NCBI GenBank assembly: GCA_032622095.1
Contig: CP136066.1
Location: forward strand, 108,959,319-109,023,318
Reading direction: 5' to 3'
DNA: 64,000 bases
DNA from: Siphonodentalium dalli
Taxonomy: Eukaryota; Mollusca; Scaphopoda; Gadilida; Siphonodentaliidae
The notes beneath the pieces are model-generated. The model made no database searches. It worked only from the letters and a program-made list of their open reading frames with translations, and had not been told where the DNA came from. The translations under genes and the position numbers were made by a program. Of this stretch, positions 11,801-26,800 are shown in pieces. Each line of letters begins with the position of its first letter. Positions within the stretch are counted from its first letter, which is position 1.

Positions 11801-14800
11801 CATTAGTCAGTAACCATTTTTGAGCCATCTTCTGGCTGTCGGCTGATGAAATCTAAGACACTACACCTGTTGGTTTCATAGATGAAAAATGCAATGGAAA
11901 AGTACATGTAATTAAAGTATGTGACGCGGTCGCTGTCTTTGTCAATGTCTATACACAGCCTCAGAAAATCTTTGGATTTGCATGTCTACCATATCAGGCG
12001 CTGTATTAAATATCAATATCGATACTTCAGCTGATTTGATGTATGCTCTAGGGACTTACATGGGACTTCAATATTTTTATGATCTGTAATTGAGCCAATG
12101 CTTTTGTCAAATGTGATCATTGCATTTACTAGAGTTGTTTCCAGAATTTTAGGTTTGTTCAAGTTCAAGTCAAAATACACATGCTTGATGTCTTCATCAA
12201 TTGACACTGGGGGCCATTCTTGAGATTGTCATCAAATTGTCCTTTGTTGATGCTGTGATAAGTGATACTGCAGGTTGTAGCCACATCATTGCCATAATGC
12301 AGATATTTTTAAAATATGTACTGTCACTAAACCAGTTTAAATTTAGTCAATTAGCTGATTATTTCACTGTCATTGGTATTATTGTTTTAAAATGAGTAGA
12401 ACAAAATGCGGTTAAGGAATAGAGTAAAATCTCGTTGCTGACAGTTGCACATCATGATGTTGGGCGACGAGCTATCCCTGTGGTCCCCAGGTTAGCATAA
12501 TGGCACATGGCACAACAGTACAGTCACTGTCTGAAGTAGAATTCTTCTAAAAGTGGGAGGAGTAAAAAATGATGTCTTACCTTGAGTTAGATCTCCTCTT
12601 ATGTTAGGATATGACCGTAGCTGTTTAAAGTGACAATTAAACCCCAATTAACTAAAAATTAAGTAAAATGGTACTAATAGTTAATTATACATAGACTATA
12701 ATTAGGGATCTGCGAATCGGGGATTTTGCATCAAATCAAATTTCGATATCGAATCTCCTTCCTGATAACGACATCGAATCGGATCTCGAATCGAATCAGC
12801 TATTGATTGAAATTGTTTACCAGTGTTCATTTCTGTGACTCATGACAAAACAAAATGTAAAATTCACTAGATACTATACCGGTATAACAATGTTAATCTC
12901 CTTAAACATCCGTTGGAACTTATGTTTTTTTTATTGTGGAAAATCATGAAATAGGCAAGTCACTCTCAGTCTCATGTAGGGTTTGGGATATGTTGCATTG
13001 AATTTCTATCTAGCTGTATCATGGCAAATATGACACCAGAGGTGACAGTAAGCCACTTAAAGACGGTTCATTCAACGTATCACAAACCCAATGGAAATCA
13101 CTTGTCTACATTATTTAATAAAGTTAATAAAGATTTGACACACTTGGACATCGATACAGCCTTCAGCTATATAATTGTTGCAGTCTGATACTATTACAGT
13201 GAAACCTCTCTAAACTGAACACCTTTCGGACCGGCCCTTCCGTCTGGTTTAGAGAGGTGTCCGGTTTATAGAAAATCGCGTCACCGTCGGTGATATATTG
13301 CCGCCATTTAATACCAAGAATGACCAAGATTGTATTATTGATTAATGAGAATTTATTGAATAATTACGAGAACGAATACATGTAAAATACAAACATAACA
13401 AATTATATAAAACATATATAGAACATGATTTATGCAACTAGTCCGACTTTAGAAAGAAACTGTCACCATTCTTGCCGATGTCGCTGATCGTTGATTTGCC
13501 GATGCCATATTTAACACTTTGTTCTTTGCATGTCGGCTTAGGTGTTGAGCTGAGATCTTTATTAAGTTTGACTTTCTGGTCTAGTGTTAACTCTGTTCGA
13601 TGTCGTTTTCGTGAAGGCTCAGTCATTGTGAAAGATTCAAACTGTTATGCTGACTATACGCCAACATCGGGCAATTATAGCAATTTATTGTTTTGACAAT
13701 GGTTGTAAAAACAGAGTCCAACTCGACGCAATAACTGTTGCAAAAACAAAATGTCAGTGCTCTAATTCTCGATCTGTGAACTCGCCATTGTTCACTCAAT
13801 GTGTGAAATGAGCGTAGACATCTAATCAAACTCCTGTTGTTGCAATCCAGTTCAAAGCATATGCCGAACAAAAGAACGCTAATTAAACGGTCCGCTTATA
13901 CTGGAGTACGTAATCGCTATACTCTCGTCTCGACCGATCTCGTATCGGCAGATATGAGATCTCGTCCGGTATTCAGAGCTAATAATTACAGTGTTCGCTT
14001 AATTATGGACTGACAAACCCGTCCGATATCCGGAATTTGGAGGTTCCGGATTTTAGAGGTAATTTTTAGTGAGAATGCACGTGGGTGAATTCGGGACCGG
14101 ACATTTCATTCGGATTGGCGAGGGATCCGGATAGCAGAGGTTCCGGTATGTGGAGGTTTTACTGTAGTAGTTATCTGTTAAACTTTTCACCCCACAATAG
14201 ATGAAACACCTACATCACATATTCACAGTAGTTGTCTTCATGGAGGGAGTCCCAGAAAACAGACTAAATTACAAGTTAAATGTTATAAAAAAGATTCAAC
14301 ATATCGAAACTTGGTGGAACGCGCTTGATTTCCCGGGAAACAGAAAGTAGGAAATTTCGAGGACTTCTGCTAGCAGTGTCGCAGATAACTGGTCGCACAT
14401 AATGACGTTCATTTAAGAACATAATAGACCGATTGTTCTAAGGTTTTTATTCATTCCAATCTATGTTTTGTCATGCACAAGGGTGGCTGACATTGAATTT
14501 TATTCATATAATCAATTGAGTTCCGCATCTAGCGATCACGCACCGTGTACACAATTTTTGTAGTGTTGAAACAGATAACAAATATATGCGGCGATTGATC
14601 ACCATCACGAGTTGCGATCGCAGCACATACATGTACATGCACGTTTATTCTGAACTGCATACATTCAAAATTACCTACGTTGGCAACATTGTGCTTCAAT
14701 TTTTGTGATTTCAGGTCATTTGGCATGTGTTATCTAGAATGAGACTACACCAAAGTCACACCAATTCGAAAATATCCGAGTCAGTGGACCGTTTCGGTGT

Positions 14801-17800
14801 CGATCTCGAATTGGGTGCCCGATATCGACATCGAATCGAATCTCGAATATTTCGCAGGTCCCTAACTATAATCTTTCATTTTTTCAAATTATTAACATTG
14901 ATCATATCTAAAATGTTGTACTGGTAATATGTTGTTTTGGCGCTATACATTTGATTACATAAGATATTAAAGGCACATTTTTCGACATTTATCAATTTTT
15001 GACGTACGGTATTTATAATTGCCTTTTTTCAGGATATTTATATAATGAAATGCCGCATCAGGACCAAAATTTCATGAATGTTGATTCTAAAATGTAGTAT
15101 GCCATATTTTAAAAACCGTTCCTGATAGGATAATTCGGATAAAATTATTTTGAATGGGGATGAACGAAGATGGCATTGTTGTTAAAGACGACATTGTTGT
15201 TGAAGATGGGATTGTTTTTGAACATCTTTGGCATTGTTGTTAAAGACGACATTGTTGTTGAAGATGGGATTGTTTTTGAACATCTTTGGCATTGTTGTTA
15301 AAGATGGCATTGTTGTTGAACATATTTGATTGTGTGACCCACTAAATACAGACAGTATACATATACATGGTAATAACATATGTGAGTGCACAGGGGATCA
15401 GGACTCAAGTTTCTGAACTTCTCAGAGCCCCTCTCCCTAAATTGATGACATTAAGCTGTAGATGCAGAAATTTATATGGATTATGGATATGGATATGGTA
15501 TCGCAATATAGTTTTACGTGAACTGGTTGAAACGAATGATTGCGCGTCTCAAATATACGCTTGTTCAAGTTGTTGCTGTAGTGTGGGATGCCAAAAAGTA
15601 AATCTTTCATTTATAAGATTACCATATATGTTTAGTTCACTCAATTGTATCAACATACACACACATCAGTCGTTGCACACAGGACATATTATGATATACA
15701 CAGTCATTTATCTGAGAAAGTTTGTCTTACTTTCCGTGGGTTATTGGTTGCACATGCGATGGAGTGATATTAACTCTCCGCGCTGTCTTTCCTCCACCCC
15801 ATAACATGTCATGATATGGCCTAGTGGCTGCAACAACAATAAATCCCAATAAAACAAACCCACATTGTTGATATAAAATATGAAGTGTTCTCACAACTAA
15901 ATTACAGCATATAAAAGCATGTACCTTCTTTCTAATTTGCAGGAAAAGCGGGAGCAGAGAAAGTTCATACATTCTATCATGTCTATGAGTTCACAACATT
16001 TAAAGTTGGACCGATTGCAGATCAAACTGTTTTCGAGGTAAAATATGATATGATTTTACTCATAATTTGTAAGTGAAAAACAATACAGATTTTAGTAGTT
16101 TGTCATAAAATATTAGGATTTACAGTTTTCTTCAGAACTTCTCTAAGTAAGAATCAGATTTCACAAATTTATGCAGACTATTTCATAAGACACTGCAATG
16201 AATTGTCATGTAGATATCTAGAGTGGAGTTCTGTTAAGAATGACTTTAGTGATAAACCATCAGTGTTAAAAAATGTATTGTTTGATTAGGAATAATTTTT
16301 TTTTCAAATAGTTCAAAGTGAATCAATGGTTCATTCATTGATAAAATGCTACTCAAGCTGTATATATTGTTTGACCCTTTCAATGCTAAATTCTCATTGA
16401 TGAGTAGCTCCCTTTGGAAATGTTCAGATAATAAATTTAACAAACAACCTACCGGTATAACAAATGACCATATTTGTTGAACTTTTTACACCAATGAATA
16501 TGAATAATTCTGCTCTTGTATTACTGGTATCTGTTCTATCTGTTGTCTGCTTTTATTACCTGAACTCCCTCCAAATGAATAGTGGACTAATGAAGTCCTG
16601 TAAAGAACTACTCATGATTGTAAGGGTGGTCGCCTTTCCTCTTTTCAATGTTTGTGCTATAAAATGAACATTTGCTTCACTATAAGGGATACTTAGTTCG
16701 ATGAGTAGTTTTAATATTTTTAATATAGGAAATATTTAGATAATAAATTCAACAATCGACGATAGATAATTTTTTGAAATTATTTTCTGAGCATTTCCCA
16801 CCAATGAATAGGATTTCTTCTGCATTTTCTATTATCTGTCTGCTGCTCATATATCCTGGACATCCCTCCAGATGAATAATAGACCATTCCAGTATATACT
16901 GTTATAACTGAATGGGAGATGGATAGGCCCATAGAAGTAAAAGATAACTTTTTAAAAGTTTTTTAAAAGCGTGATTGAATTGACTGCCACTTCAATTAAA
17001 TAATTTGGGCAGCGGCACTTAGGTAAAAATGTGGAAATGTGTGAATATTAATTTACCGTACCTTTTTCAGCAGGTGATCGATTGGTCATGGGATCCTTAA
17101 CATTTCTGTACTAAGTTGATTTTCCTACTCAGTTATAAAAGTATACCTTGGAATGGTCTATTATTCATCCGGAGGAGTGTTCAGGAAAAATAAGCAGACG
17201 ACAGATAATAAAAGTATAGAATGAGACCTATTTATTAGAGGGAACTGTTCAGATAATAACTACCCACAACTTATTATCTGAACATTACCCATGGGATAAC
17301 TAGTCATTAATGAGTATTTAGTATAGAAAGGGTTAAACTCTTGGCGAGCAATATTTATTGGAGATCTACCTTCCGTTTGAAATGGTTTATTTCAAGACTG
17401 TCTCTAGACTCAGTTGTGTTAGATCTGAATCTAGATAAACTTAGTCTACTGTAAAAGGCTTTAGTTTCATTGTTATAAATTTTTGTCGTTTAGTGACTTA
17501 TGTCTTTATCATGGGTTCGTAATTACGTGGGTCTGCCACTTCTGATTTTTTCCTACAAAGTCACAATAATGTCAATTATGTCTGAGAAATAACAGTCTAG
17601 CCACCTCATTTGGTCGTTAGAAATTATGAATCGGGACTAACTGTGTACTGTAAGAATGATTAACACATCGTGAAGTTGAGCTTTTGTTACCTCAGTACTG
17701 TCGAAAAGGCTAACAACAGGATTTTATTACATAAGCCAACAAAAGCTAAGTGAATGTACTTGTTTCTCAAAACAATCACTGTATCAGTGATGATGGGGTT

Positions 17801-20800
17801 TATTTACCGAAGTCAGACCTAATTAACATATACATACACCATATAAAATGGAACACCCAAATGGCGATGACATAATAAAAAGATGCCTCTTAAAAGCTTG
17901 TTAACAATGATAAAATTGATTTTCCAACACCTACCTTTTAGCATTTTCGATTTTGTGTTTACGAATCTAGATTTATTTTAAGTTATACTTAGACTGTGGT
18001 TATTCTTTCATTAATACTCTCCCAGATTAAATCACTTACATTATTCCACTTGAATGTATTCCTGATTTATAGTTATCTCCAGCATAGTATTTTTCAAAAT
18101 GGAGAACGCAACAGTTTACATTGGCAAAACGTTTGTTGACAAACAGTTTTCATTGTGTTTTTAATTTGATGGTGTTCAGTAACCAGGAAAACCATGAAAA
18201 TTAGTCCACCACCAATAAATGTACTTTTGCAGTATATTGATGTCTGAATTATTTTATCTGCAGACCCCCAAAGGAATATCCTGCCCAGGACGGAAGACCA
18301 AACTAAAGTTCCCAAAATTACCAAAGCAATTCACAGTGGACTATGAGATAATCGCCAAGAACCAACACAAAGTCACTGCTGATCGGGTGAGCATGACAAA
18401 TGGAAACCTAGACCAACACAGCATACATGAATTTCAACACAATGGAGCCATTATGTTGGCAAGGAGGAAGGTCACATGAAACCCCTCTCAAGTCAACATT
18501 AGTGGATGATACATACATTTTTTTTTATTTATTTCCATAGGTCTACTGTGAAACATGTATTGGATGTTTATGGTTTTTGTGGTCTCTTGTTAATGATAGA
18601 GGGGAAGATGATGATTAAAATTTAATTTTAGTCAAAGTATAAATTAACATAGCTCATGAAGACCATTGAGCAAAAAGTTATCTAAGAAATGGTTTAAATA
18701 AGATTCTATATAAACGCAAATCTGAATCAGGAAACAGAAATTTAGCAGGACATTTTATTAACTCTTTCATGACTGGAGCTTCCTAAAATTTTGCGAAAAC
18801 CCTGTGCCAATGCATTCTCTTATATATGCGAGTCGCCCATTGGGCGCCTCGCATATATAAGAGAATGCATTGGCCTAACAATATATACATTGATCTTGTA
18901 AACCAGGGCCTTCTCTTATATATGCCAGGCTCCCTATGGGAGACTCGCATATTTTAGAGAACGCACTGGCACAGGGTCTTTAATGCTGCACCAGTGCTAA
19001 CATACCTATGCTCTTTTTGCAGCTCTATTTTGACAGATCCCACAATTTAACAAGGATTGATGGAAAACCAAGTGAAAACCAACAAAAGCAGTTTGGACTG
19101 GCACCTCTAACAATCATCAACGACTTCACATCAGGTGGGGAATGTACTTATTACACACATAGGTGATTTATAAGGATTTCTTGGAAATTGAAAGTGGTAA
19201 TGTCACACCTGGGAATTACTGTAATGTCACACCTGTGAATGACATCCCCGGTGACGGAATGCGCATGTTAACAGCTCTTGACTCTGCCCTTTTTGTCCTT
19301 GACATTCCGTCGGAGGAGTATAGTATTGACCCTCGTCCGTGTGTGTGTGCGTCCATCCGTCTGTCTGTCCAGAACTGTCTGCTCTAGACTATGTAGAAAC
19401 ACAACACATTTGTAGTAGATAGCCGCTGGCTTTATTGGTGACAAGGTGCAAACAGACATTCCGGCAATGGCTGTCAGAAACATACCGTGGCAGAATCCTT
19501 TTCATGTTCATGCCAATAGTATGGCTATTAACCTCATACTGTCTTATGTGCTAATACAGTATACTCATGCAGTTGGTAAATATCTTCTCAATCCAAGATT
19601 TTCAAACAACTTGATTGAACTGACAGCCATTTACAGAAGGCATTCAGGCATTAAAACAGAGATAAAACCACTGTGTGGAGAAAACAACTATGAAAGTTTG
19701 AATGCCTGCATACATTTAGAACATCAAACATATAGTATTGATCAACGTTAGATTATATGCATATATAAACATGATCACTATGCATTCTATGCGATTAGTC
19801 CCATTCGTAATTATTTGATTCCAGCAATGCACTGAATTCCAAAATTAAGAAAAATCTACATAATAAAGTATATACACTTCGGTCATTTATCGGCCAGCAT
19901 ATTATAACTGCTACCTATAATATATGATGACTATTCATTATAAAAACGTCTGAAATGTCTGCTTTGTATACAAGAAATGGTACCGGCAAAGACATATATG
20001 TTCCATTTATTTGAAATATACACATGTTCTTTTAATTTAAATTAAAATTTGATATGTGCACCTTGCGAGACCAGACCGGCTAAAGTGACCAGAACATTAT
20101 CTCACCCAGTAAGCCTGACCACGGCTTACACTCATTAACACTAATCACCTGCCTTTAGCATGTGATCGACAATGAACAATGACTCAGTTGTACTCTATAA
20201 ATTAGCTATAAGAATTAGCTTGATTAATAATCATTAGTGAAACTAAATTAACTTGTGAACTCATCATACAACCCTATTGTGTTCACAAAAGTATATATGA
20301 TGTGATCATCTGTGTAACTATAAGTTGGGGTTCCACACTGGATGGTGATCTAATCAGGGATTATTTTATCACATATTATCTACAAAATTATAATGATAGA
20401 AAGTGTATAAAAACAGAATACATGTAATCTTTGGTTTTGATGATTACATGATGTAATTCACTTGGAGAGTTGCTACTCAGTCAGGTTTTACCAAGCCCGA
20501 CTTCCCTCATGAATTATTTTACACAATCGTCAAAAACAATTAATATTACTCTCTTGATCACATGCATACACTGTTAATCACATCTATCGAAAAAACACAG
20601 CCCTTAATCCTTTCTTTACTAAATATTCACTAACGAGTAGTTCCCTCAGGAAATATAGGTCGTTTTGTTGAACAAATTATCTCAATATTTCCCACCAATG
20701 AATATGAATCCTTCAGTACTTGTATAATCTTTTTGTCTGCATGTCGTCTGCTTCTATTACCTAAGCACCCCTCTAAAGTTAATAATAGCAACCACAACGC

Positions 20801-23800
20801 GCCTGCAGGGCGTGTTTTTGCTTTTCATGTTTAGGCGTGAATGATGTCATTAATTTTTACAATACCATTAAACAAAATTTCGACGCGATCTGCCGTGGCA
20901 TATAAAATAGGGGTTAAAAAATAAAATAGGGGTGACTTCCGGTCTCCAAATGCTCTCAAATTGATACCCCATCTGGGAACAATTGGTCGCCCAAAGATAT
21001 TGTTAAAGCATCGGAAGTGGACGGGAGGAATATGAAATTGGCAACTTCACCATTTCCGAAGAATTCCTATGCGATTCAGGCCTATAAAATACTTTCATTT
21101 TGATCAATTTCGTTGGTTAGCTGAACGAAAACCAGCGAAGACGTCATGCCATGGTCCATGACGTCATTTACGTCATTTGGCTTTGTGGGCCAGAATCCAG
21201 ACAATATTGCACTTGTTATGTGGACTAGACATTATTGTATATACATGCACAGACACGCTTTAATTAATATAACAAGGGACATCCTTATAGGCTCTGCCTG
21301 TAGGTTGAAATTGTTGTGGTAGTTTATTTTCCAACATATATTTAGTATGGAATATACCACAAATCGAATATTTTATTACTTTCGCCTTGTCTGTAAATCT
21401 TCAAACAGAAATTAGCTGGAAATTTCCAACCGGGGCTATGCGTTGGAAATTGGAAAAAGATGGAAATCTTGAAGTATCAGTTGGAAAATTCCAAGGCAAA
21501 GGTGATGTGCAAATGAGATTTCCCAAAGTTTGGGACTTTTGATCTGGGTCAAGGGTGTGTAGTTGGAATTTCCAAGGTGGATTACCCACAAATGAAGACA
21601 CTCCAGCAATGTCCCTGCATGGCTCTTTAACCGATAGAAAACCACATACATGTATAAGGTTTGCAAAGGTTTGAATACTTCTCAATCTGGGCAATGCCGT
21701 GAACCATTCTGGACTCCTTGACCTTTGACCTCTTAGGCGCGGTTACGGAGAATGACGACGTTTGCCCAATAGCTGGATAACTGCTAGTGATATATATAAT
21801 TATAATATTAGTTTAGCCACCTATCAAATTTGGTTTGTTATTGTGATGATAGTACAAACACACAGGCCTATGTATCTTCAAGTGGTGTAGTAATAGTGGA
21901 CTGTAGTTATTAATTGTGGTACTACAACTAATTATTACCATATAATTATTGTAATATCGAATCGCAGCATTTGTGGTTACTCCACTATGTGTCATATGCT
22001 ATCATGTTTCACCATTCCAATGTATACTTGTATAACTGAGTATAGAATGGGTTAACTTGGATTAAGTTTGTATTGACCATTCATTTTGTGAAGTGATGCA
22101 TGCTTCAACACTTTTTATAGGAATGGGTTCCGTCCGTCTGTCCCGAATTTGTAAGAGTCATACCTTGAACAAATATCAACGGATTTCAAAGATTTTTGGT
22201 GTATGAGTTCACCTGACCATTACCTAGAATGAGTTCGCAAGCCAGTTTCGGCTAGTTATTTTTACCGGAGTTATTGGACTTTGTTTACTATTTTTGTCGA
22301 ATTTACCAAATAGCAAATAGACGACGTCACAGGGCTCATTCCCACAAATGTCAACGGATTTAAAAGATTTTTGGTATATGAGTTCACATGACCAGTATCT
22401 AGAATGAGTTCGCAAACCAGGTCCGGCCGGATATTTTCAGCAGAGTTATTGGACTTTTTTTTTCTTTTTTTTTTTGCAAATTGACGACGTCACAGGGCTC
22501 ATTTCCACAAATGTCAAAGGATTTCCAAGATATTTGGTATATGAGTTCATTTGACCAGTATCTAGAACGAGTTTGCAAACCAGGTCCGATCAGATATTTT
22601 CATCAGAGTTATTGGACTTTGTTTGTCCTAAAATGAGTACGCAAGCCAGGCTTTTTGACAAAATCCCACCTCTTGTTGAGAATGCACTTCCCCAGCTGCA
22701 CAATTCGGCGGGGGATACCGTCGTCTTGCGACTGCTTGTTCATACAGTAATGCTCTAATTAATCGACTGGCGAGAGCTTTCGATGAATGGCAACAAGCCA
22801 TATTTCCAACTAAATCATGAAAAGTTACCCATAATTCTTCTGTGGTTAAGGAGTCGATTAGTTAGAGCATTACTGTAGTCCTATTGTTTTGACACTCTTT
22901 CTTGTTCGTTTCCACTTCAATAGACCTTTACCCGATTTACCTATTTTAAATTTTTTGGCAAATTTCGTAGACTTATTATTGTTTAAACACAATCCTCTGA
23001 TTGGTAATATAATTATCATTTTCTGCAATGCCTAATCATAATCTTAACCGGGGAAGTATTGTTATGTCTAAATGATAAATCCTTTGATCTTATGTGGGTG
23101 TGTCAAAATTGCCATAACTTCTTCTTTACTAAATACTCATTGACGAATAGTTCCCTTAGGAAATGTTCAGATAATACGTATAATGAACATTTTCCACCAA
23201 TGAATAGGTATCCTTCTATACTTGTTAGCTCAACTTACTTTGTAAGTTTGAGCTATTGCCATGGGTTGGCGTCCGTCGTCCGTGTGTGTCCGTCAACAAT
23301 TTGGTCTGATCTTTATGAAATTTGTCATGAATGTTGACATTGACATGTAGATGGGAACGAGTCATTTTGGGGTCATTCGGCCAAAAAACATGGCCGCTGG
23401 TGTCCATCTTGGATTTCAAAATCAAATCCATTGGCGCGGTCTACAGGTCGTACTGTTTGTCTGATCATCATGAAATTTGTCATGGATGTTAATATTGACA
23501 TGTAGATGGGAACGAGTCATTTTGGGGTCGTTTGGCCAAAAAACATGGCCGCCAGCAGCCATCTTGGATTTTACTCTTTGCATGACTAAATCCTTTGGCG
23601 CGGGCTACAGGTCGTAGCTTTGGTCGGATCTTCATGAAATTTGTTATGGATGTTAACAATGACATGTAGATGGGAACGAGTCATGAAGGGTCTGTGAGTA
23701 GGACATTGTGTATGAAGGGTATGTGAGTAGGACATTGTGTATGAAGGGTCTGTGAGTAGTGATCTGACTTCAATGAGACGTGATAACAGGTTTATTATAT

Positions 23801-26800
23801 GACATGCTTTTTGGCTCAATTTCAACATTTTTTATAATTTTCTGTATGAGGGTACCTTCGTGGTGTAATCAACTCCTCCTACAGTTTTGATTGTAGATAT
23901 TTGAATCTTCAGAGTATTGTTACCCACATATTGGAGATGTGCAACATGTATATAGATGATGGAAATATTTTTTTTTTTACGGAGTTATTAACCCTTTTCA
24001 ACTTAGAAAATTTCAACCTTTTTTTATTTCTTCAACAAAGCGGCATCGACTTGCCACTTTTTCGGGGGACACTGTGGTCTGCTGACCTTTTATTGATTTC
24101 AGTTTTATCAACATAACTAATCTTTTTTAGGAATTGAGTACATTATGGATCTGATGGAGCGTAACTGTACAGTTCAGTTCATTCAGAACTACAGCATGGA
24201 TGCTAGGAAAATTGATGAACACCACTTCCGTATGAAATTCGGTGATGAACTTCTTGGTATAGATGGCAAGAACTTTGTGTATGAAGGCTCGGTGAGTAGA
24301 ACTTTGTGTATGGAGGCTCGGTGAGTAGAGCTTTGTATGGAGGCTCGGTGAGTAGAACTTTGTGTATGGAGGCTCGGTGAGTAGAACTTTGTGTATGGAG
24401 GCTCTGTGAGTAGAGCTTTGTGTATGGAGGCTCTGTGAGGAGAGCTTTGTGTATGAAGGGTCTGTGAGTAGGACATTGTGTATGAAGGGTCTGTGAGTAG
24501 TGATCTGACTTCAATGAGACGTGATAACAGGTTTATTATATGACATGCTTTTTGGCTCACCTGAGACAGAATCTCCGGTGGAGCTATAGTCATCACTCCT
24601 CGTCCGTCATCTGTCTGGCCATCCATTCGTCCATCTGTCTGTCCGTCCATTAAGAATAGTCTTCTTCTCCAGGACCATAAGACCGAATGGGTTCATATTT
24701 GGTGTGTATGTTCCCTGGGAGACTCACATTCAGATTTGTTAAAATAGTTGCAAAGCAAGGGCCATAACTCTTTCCCTCCATAGTAATTCTTAAAACAACT
24801 TCTTCTCAAGAACCACCAAACCTGTATAGCTTATATTTGATATGAACGGTCCTTGTGTGACTGGGGGTCAGATTTGTTAAAATAGGATCACTGGGTCAAA
24901 TAGTGGCAGAGCCAGGGACACAACTTTTAAAAAGAAATAAAAACATTTTTAGATTGAAATCCTTGCTCAATTTTTTTTTTAAATATATATATTTTTATAC
25001 CCCCACTTTACTGGATTGACTGCGTCCGTCCGTCCGTCACGTTTTCTCCTTCCGTTTGTCCGTCCGTCCGTCCGACCTCATAACTCGAACAACTATGAAC
25101 TGATTTCAATAATTTTTTGTATGCAATCTCCTTAGGACGGTCTCTCCGCATGATGCTAATTGCGGGTCGGTCCGACTTTTTTAAAGTTACGCCTCATTTT
25201 CTCACTTTTTCGGTTTCCGGATGATATCTCAAGTTTCGATCCTTTAATTGCAAATACCGTTTTTTTGTAGATCAGTCATATCAAGATACAGGTTGAGTTC
25301 GAATTTGAGTTTGATCCGATGATTTTTTCTAGAATAATGGACTTTTTTCGACTTGGAAAATTCAATTTTTACTTCTTTTTTTTGGGGTTTCCAGATGATA
25401 ACTAAAGTTTGGACTGTTCAATTGAAAATTCCGGTTTTGTGTGAGTCAATGATATCAAAATACAGGTCAAGTTCGAATTTGAGTTTGATCCGATGATTTT
25501 TCTCAGAGTTATGGGCTTTTCGACTTAGAAAATTCAATTTTTCTTGTTTTTTCTTTGGTTTCCGGATGATAATAGTGTGGTCGTGGGAGAGTTGAACCCG
25601 GAAGAAATTGGATACAAGCTGATTTTGGTGTCATTCGACGCGGAAAAACACCAGGAACAACATATCCAAAATCCGCAAAAAATCCGCTCATGGGAAAATT
25701 CAGGATCCAAGATGGCGTCCAATATGGCTGACACAATACGTAAATTTCCCATTAGGGCCCAATAACACATGAAACCTCGGTAATTATGGAAAATTACGCA
25801 CCAAAACATATTCCACATTGAAAGTAGCACATGTCAGAACACGCATACTGTTAAGCTTGTTGTCTTTGGGGGCAGATGGCTATCAATATGGCCGCTGAAT
25901 TCGGGAAAATTATAATTTTTAAGTGTATACAAATATTCTTCTAATAAAAATGTCTATTATTAGCATATCCTACATTTCAATACAAGCAGTTTTGGTACAT
26001 TTTGACGCAGAAAGGAACCGAGACCAACATATAATTTTTTTTTTAAATAGCACAAGCAGTCAAGATACAAGATGGCGTCCAATATGGCGGTCAAATGATG
26101 ATATTTCGAGTCAGTGCCCATTAGCACGCACACTCCGGGTTATATGGAAACTATTTAACCAAAAACGGAAGCTACATTGACTTAGTCATGATACAGATGA
26201 TACATAAATGTCCTTCTCGCGTTGTGCAATTGCTATCAATCGTGAGAATAGCACAGTCGGGTTGAATTGCATTCGATCATTCTCGACTCTGATCCCAGGA
26301 TATAAATGGTCAAGAGATTTTATTTGATCCTTCCTCTTGATCGCGGCATCTGTGATACTCATGCTGTTGAGCTTTTGGTGGATCTCAAAACCGACACGTT
26401 CAGATTCAATACAGTTAACACCGTCCCCACCACTAGATGTTAACCCAGACGACAGGGAGCGTAGTTTATCTTCACTCAAATCAAAAGGTTCATGTTCGTT
26501 AAACCAACGTTGTATGATTATCAAATCATCAGAGTCACGTTTGCTCCTACTTGCCCCGAACTCCGCGTGCTGTTCACTGGTGGTATGTCTAAGTTTGGTT
26601 AATTCGGTCATGGCATCATGAATCTCGGCACACCTATGCATGCTATATATCCATTGCATTCGGACAGATTCGGTCATTCCCATACCTCTTGTCAGACCTC
26701 CTCTGCTTTTGATAGAACGCGTAAGGACTTGTTCTATTATGAGATCTGTTGATAATCCTGCCCATAATATATTGCTTCTACGTACAGCATGAAACCCATT

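Larger units (their letters stand above)
12703..14864. mobile_element. Non-autonomous hAT element with 8-bp target duplication
   Basis: Terminal repeats TAGGGATCTGCGAA and, reversed, TAGGGACCTGCGAA are bounded on both sides by ACTATAAT (12695-12702 and 14865-14872). Subterminal regions are rich in cgaatcgaatc motifs in both orientations. No hAT transposase is visible; about 1.2 kb is left once the nested Tigger-like element is removed. Confidence 0.88.

Noticed and set aside
15367-15804. 145-codon + frame
   Set aside because: No domain recognised; just upstream of exon D in intronic DNA, and no splice logic connects it to the gene.
19446-19751. 101-codon + frame after exon F
   Set aside because: Intronic, no homology noticed, and incompatible with the confirmed F-G junction.
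24189-24650. Minus-strand frames of 153 and 103 codons
   Set aside because: Antisense shadow of exon G and of the donor array; the repeated peptide comes from the 29-bp unit.
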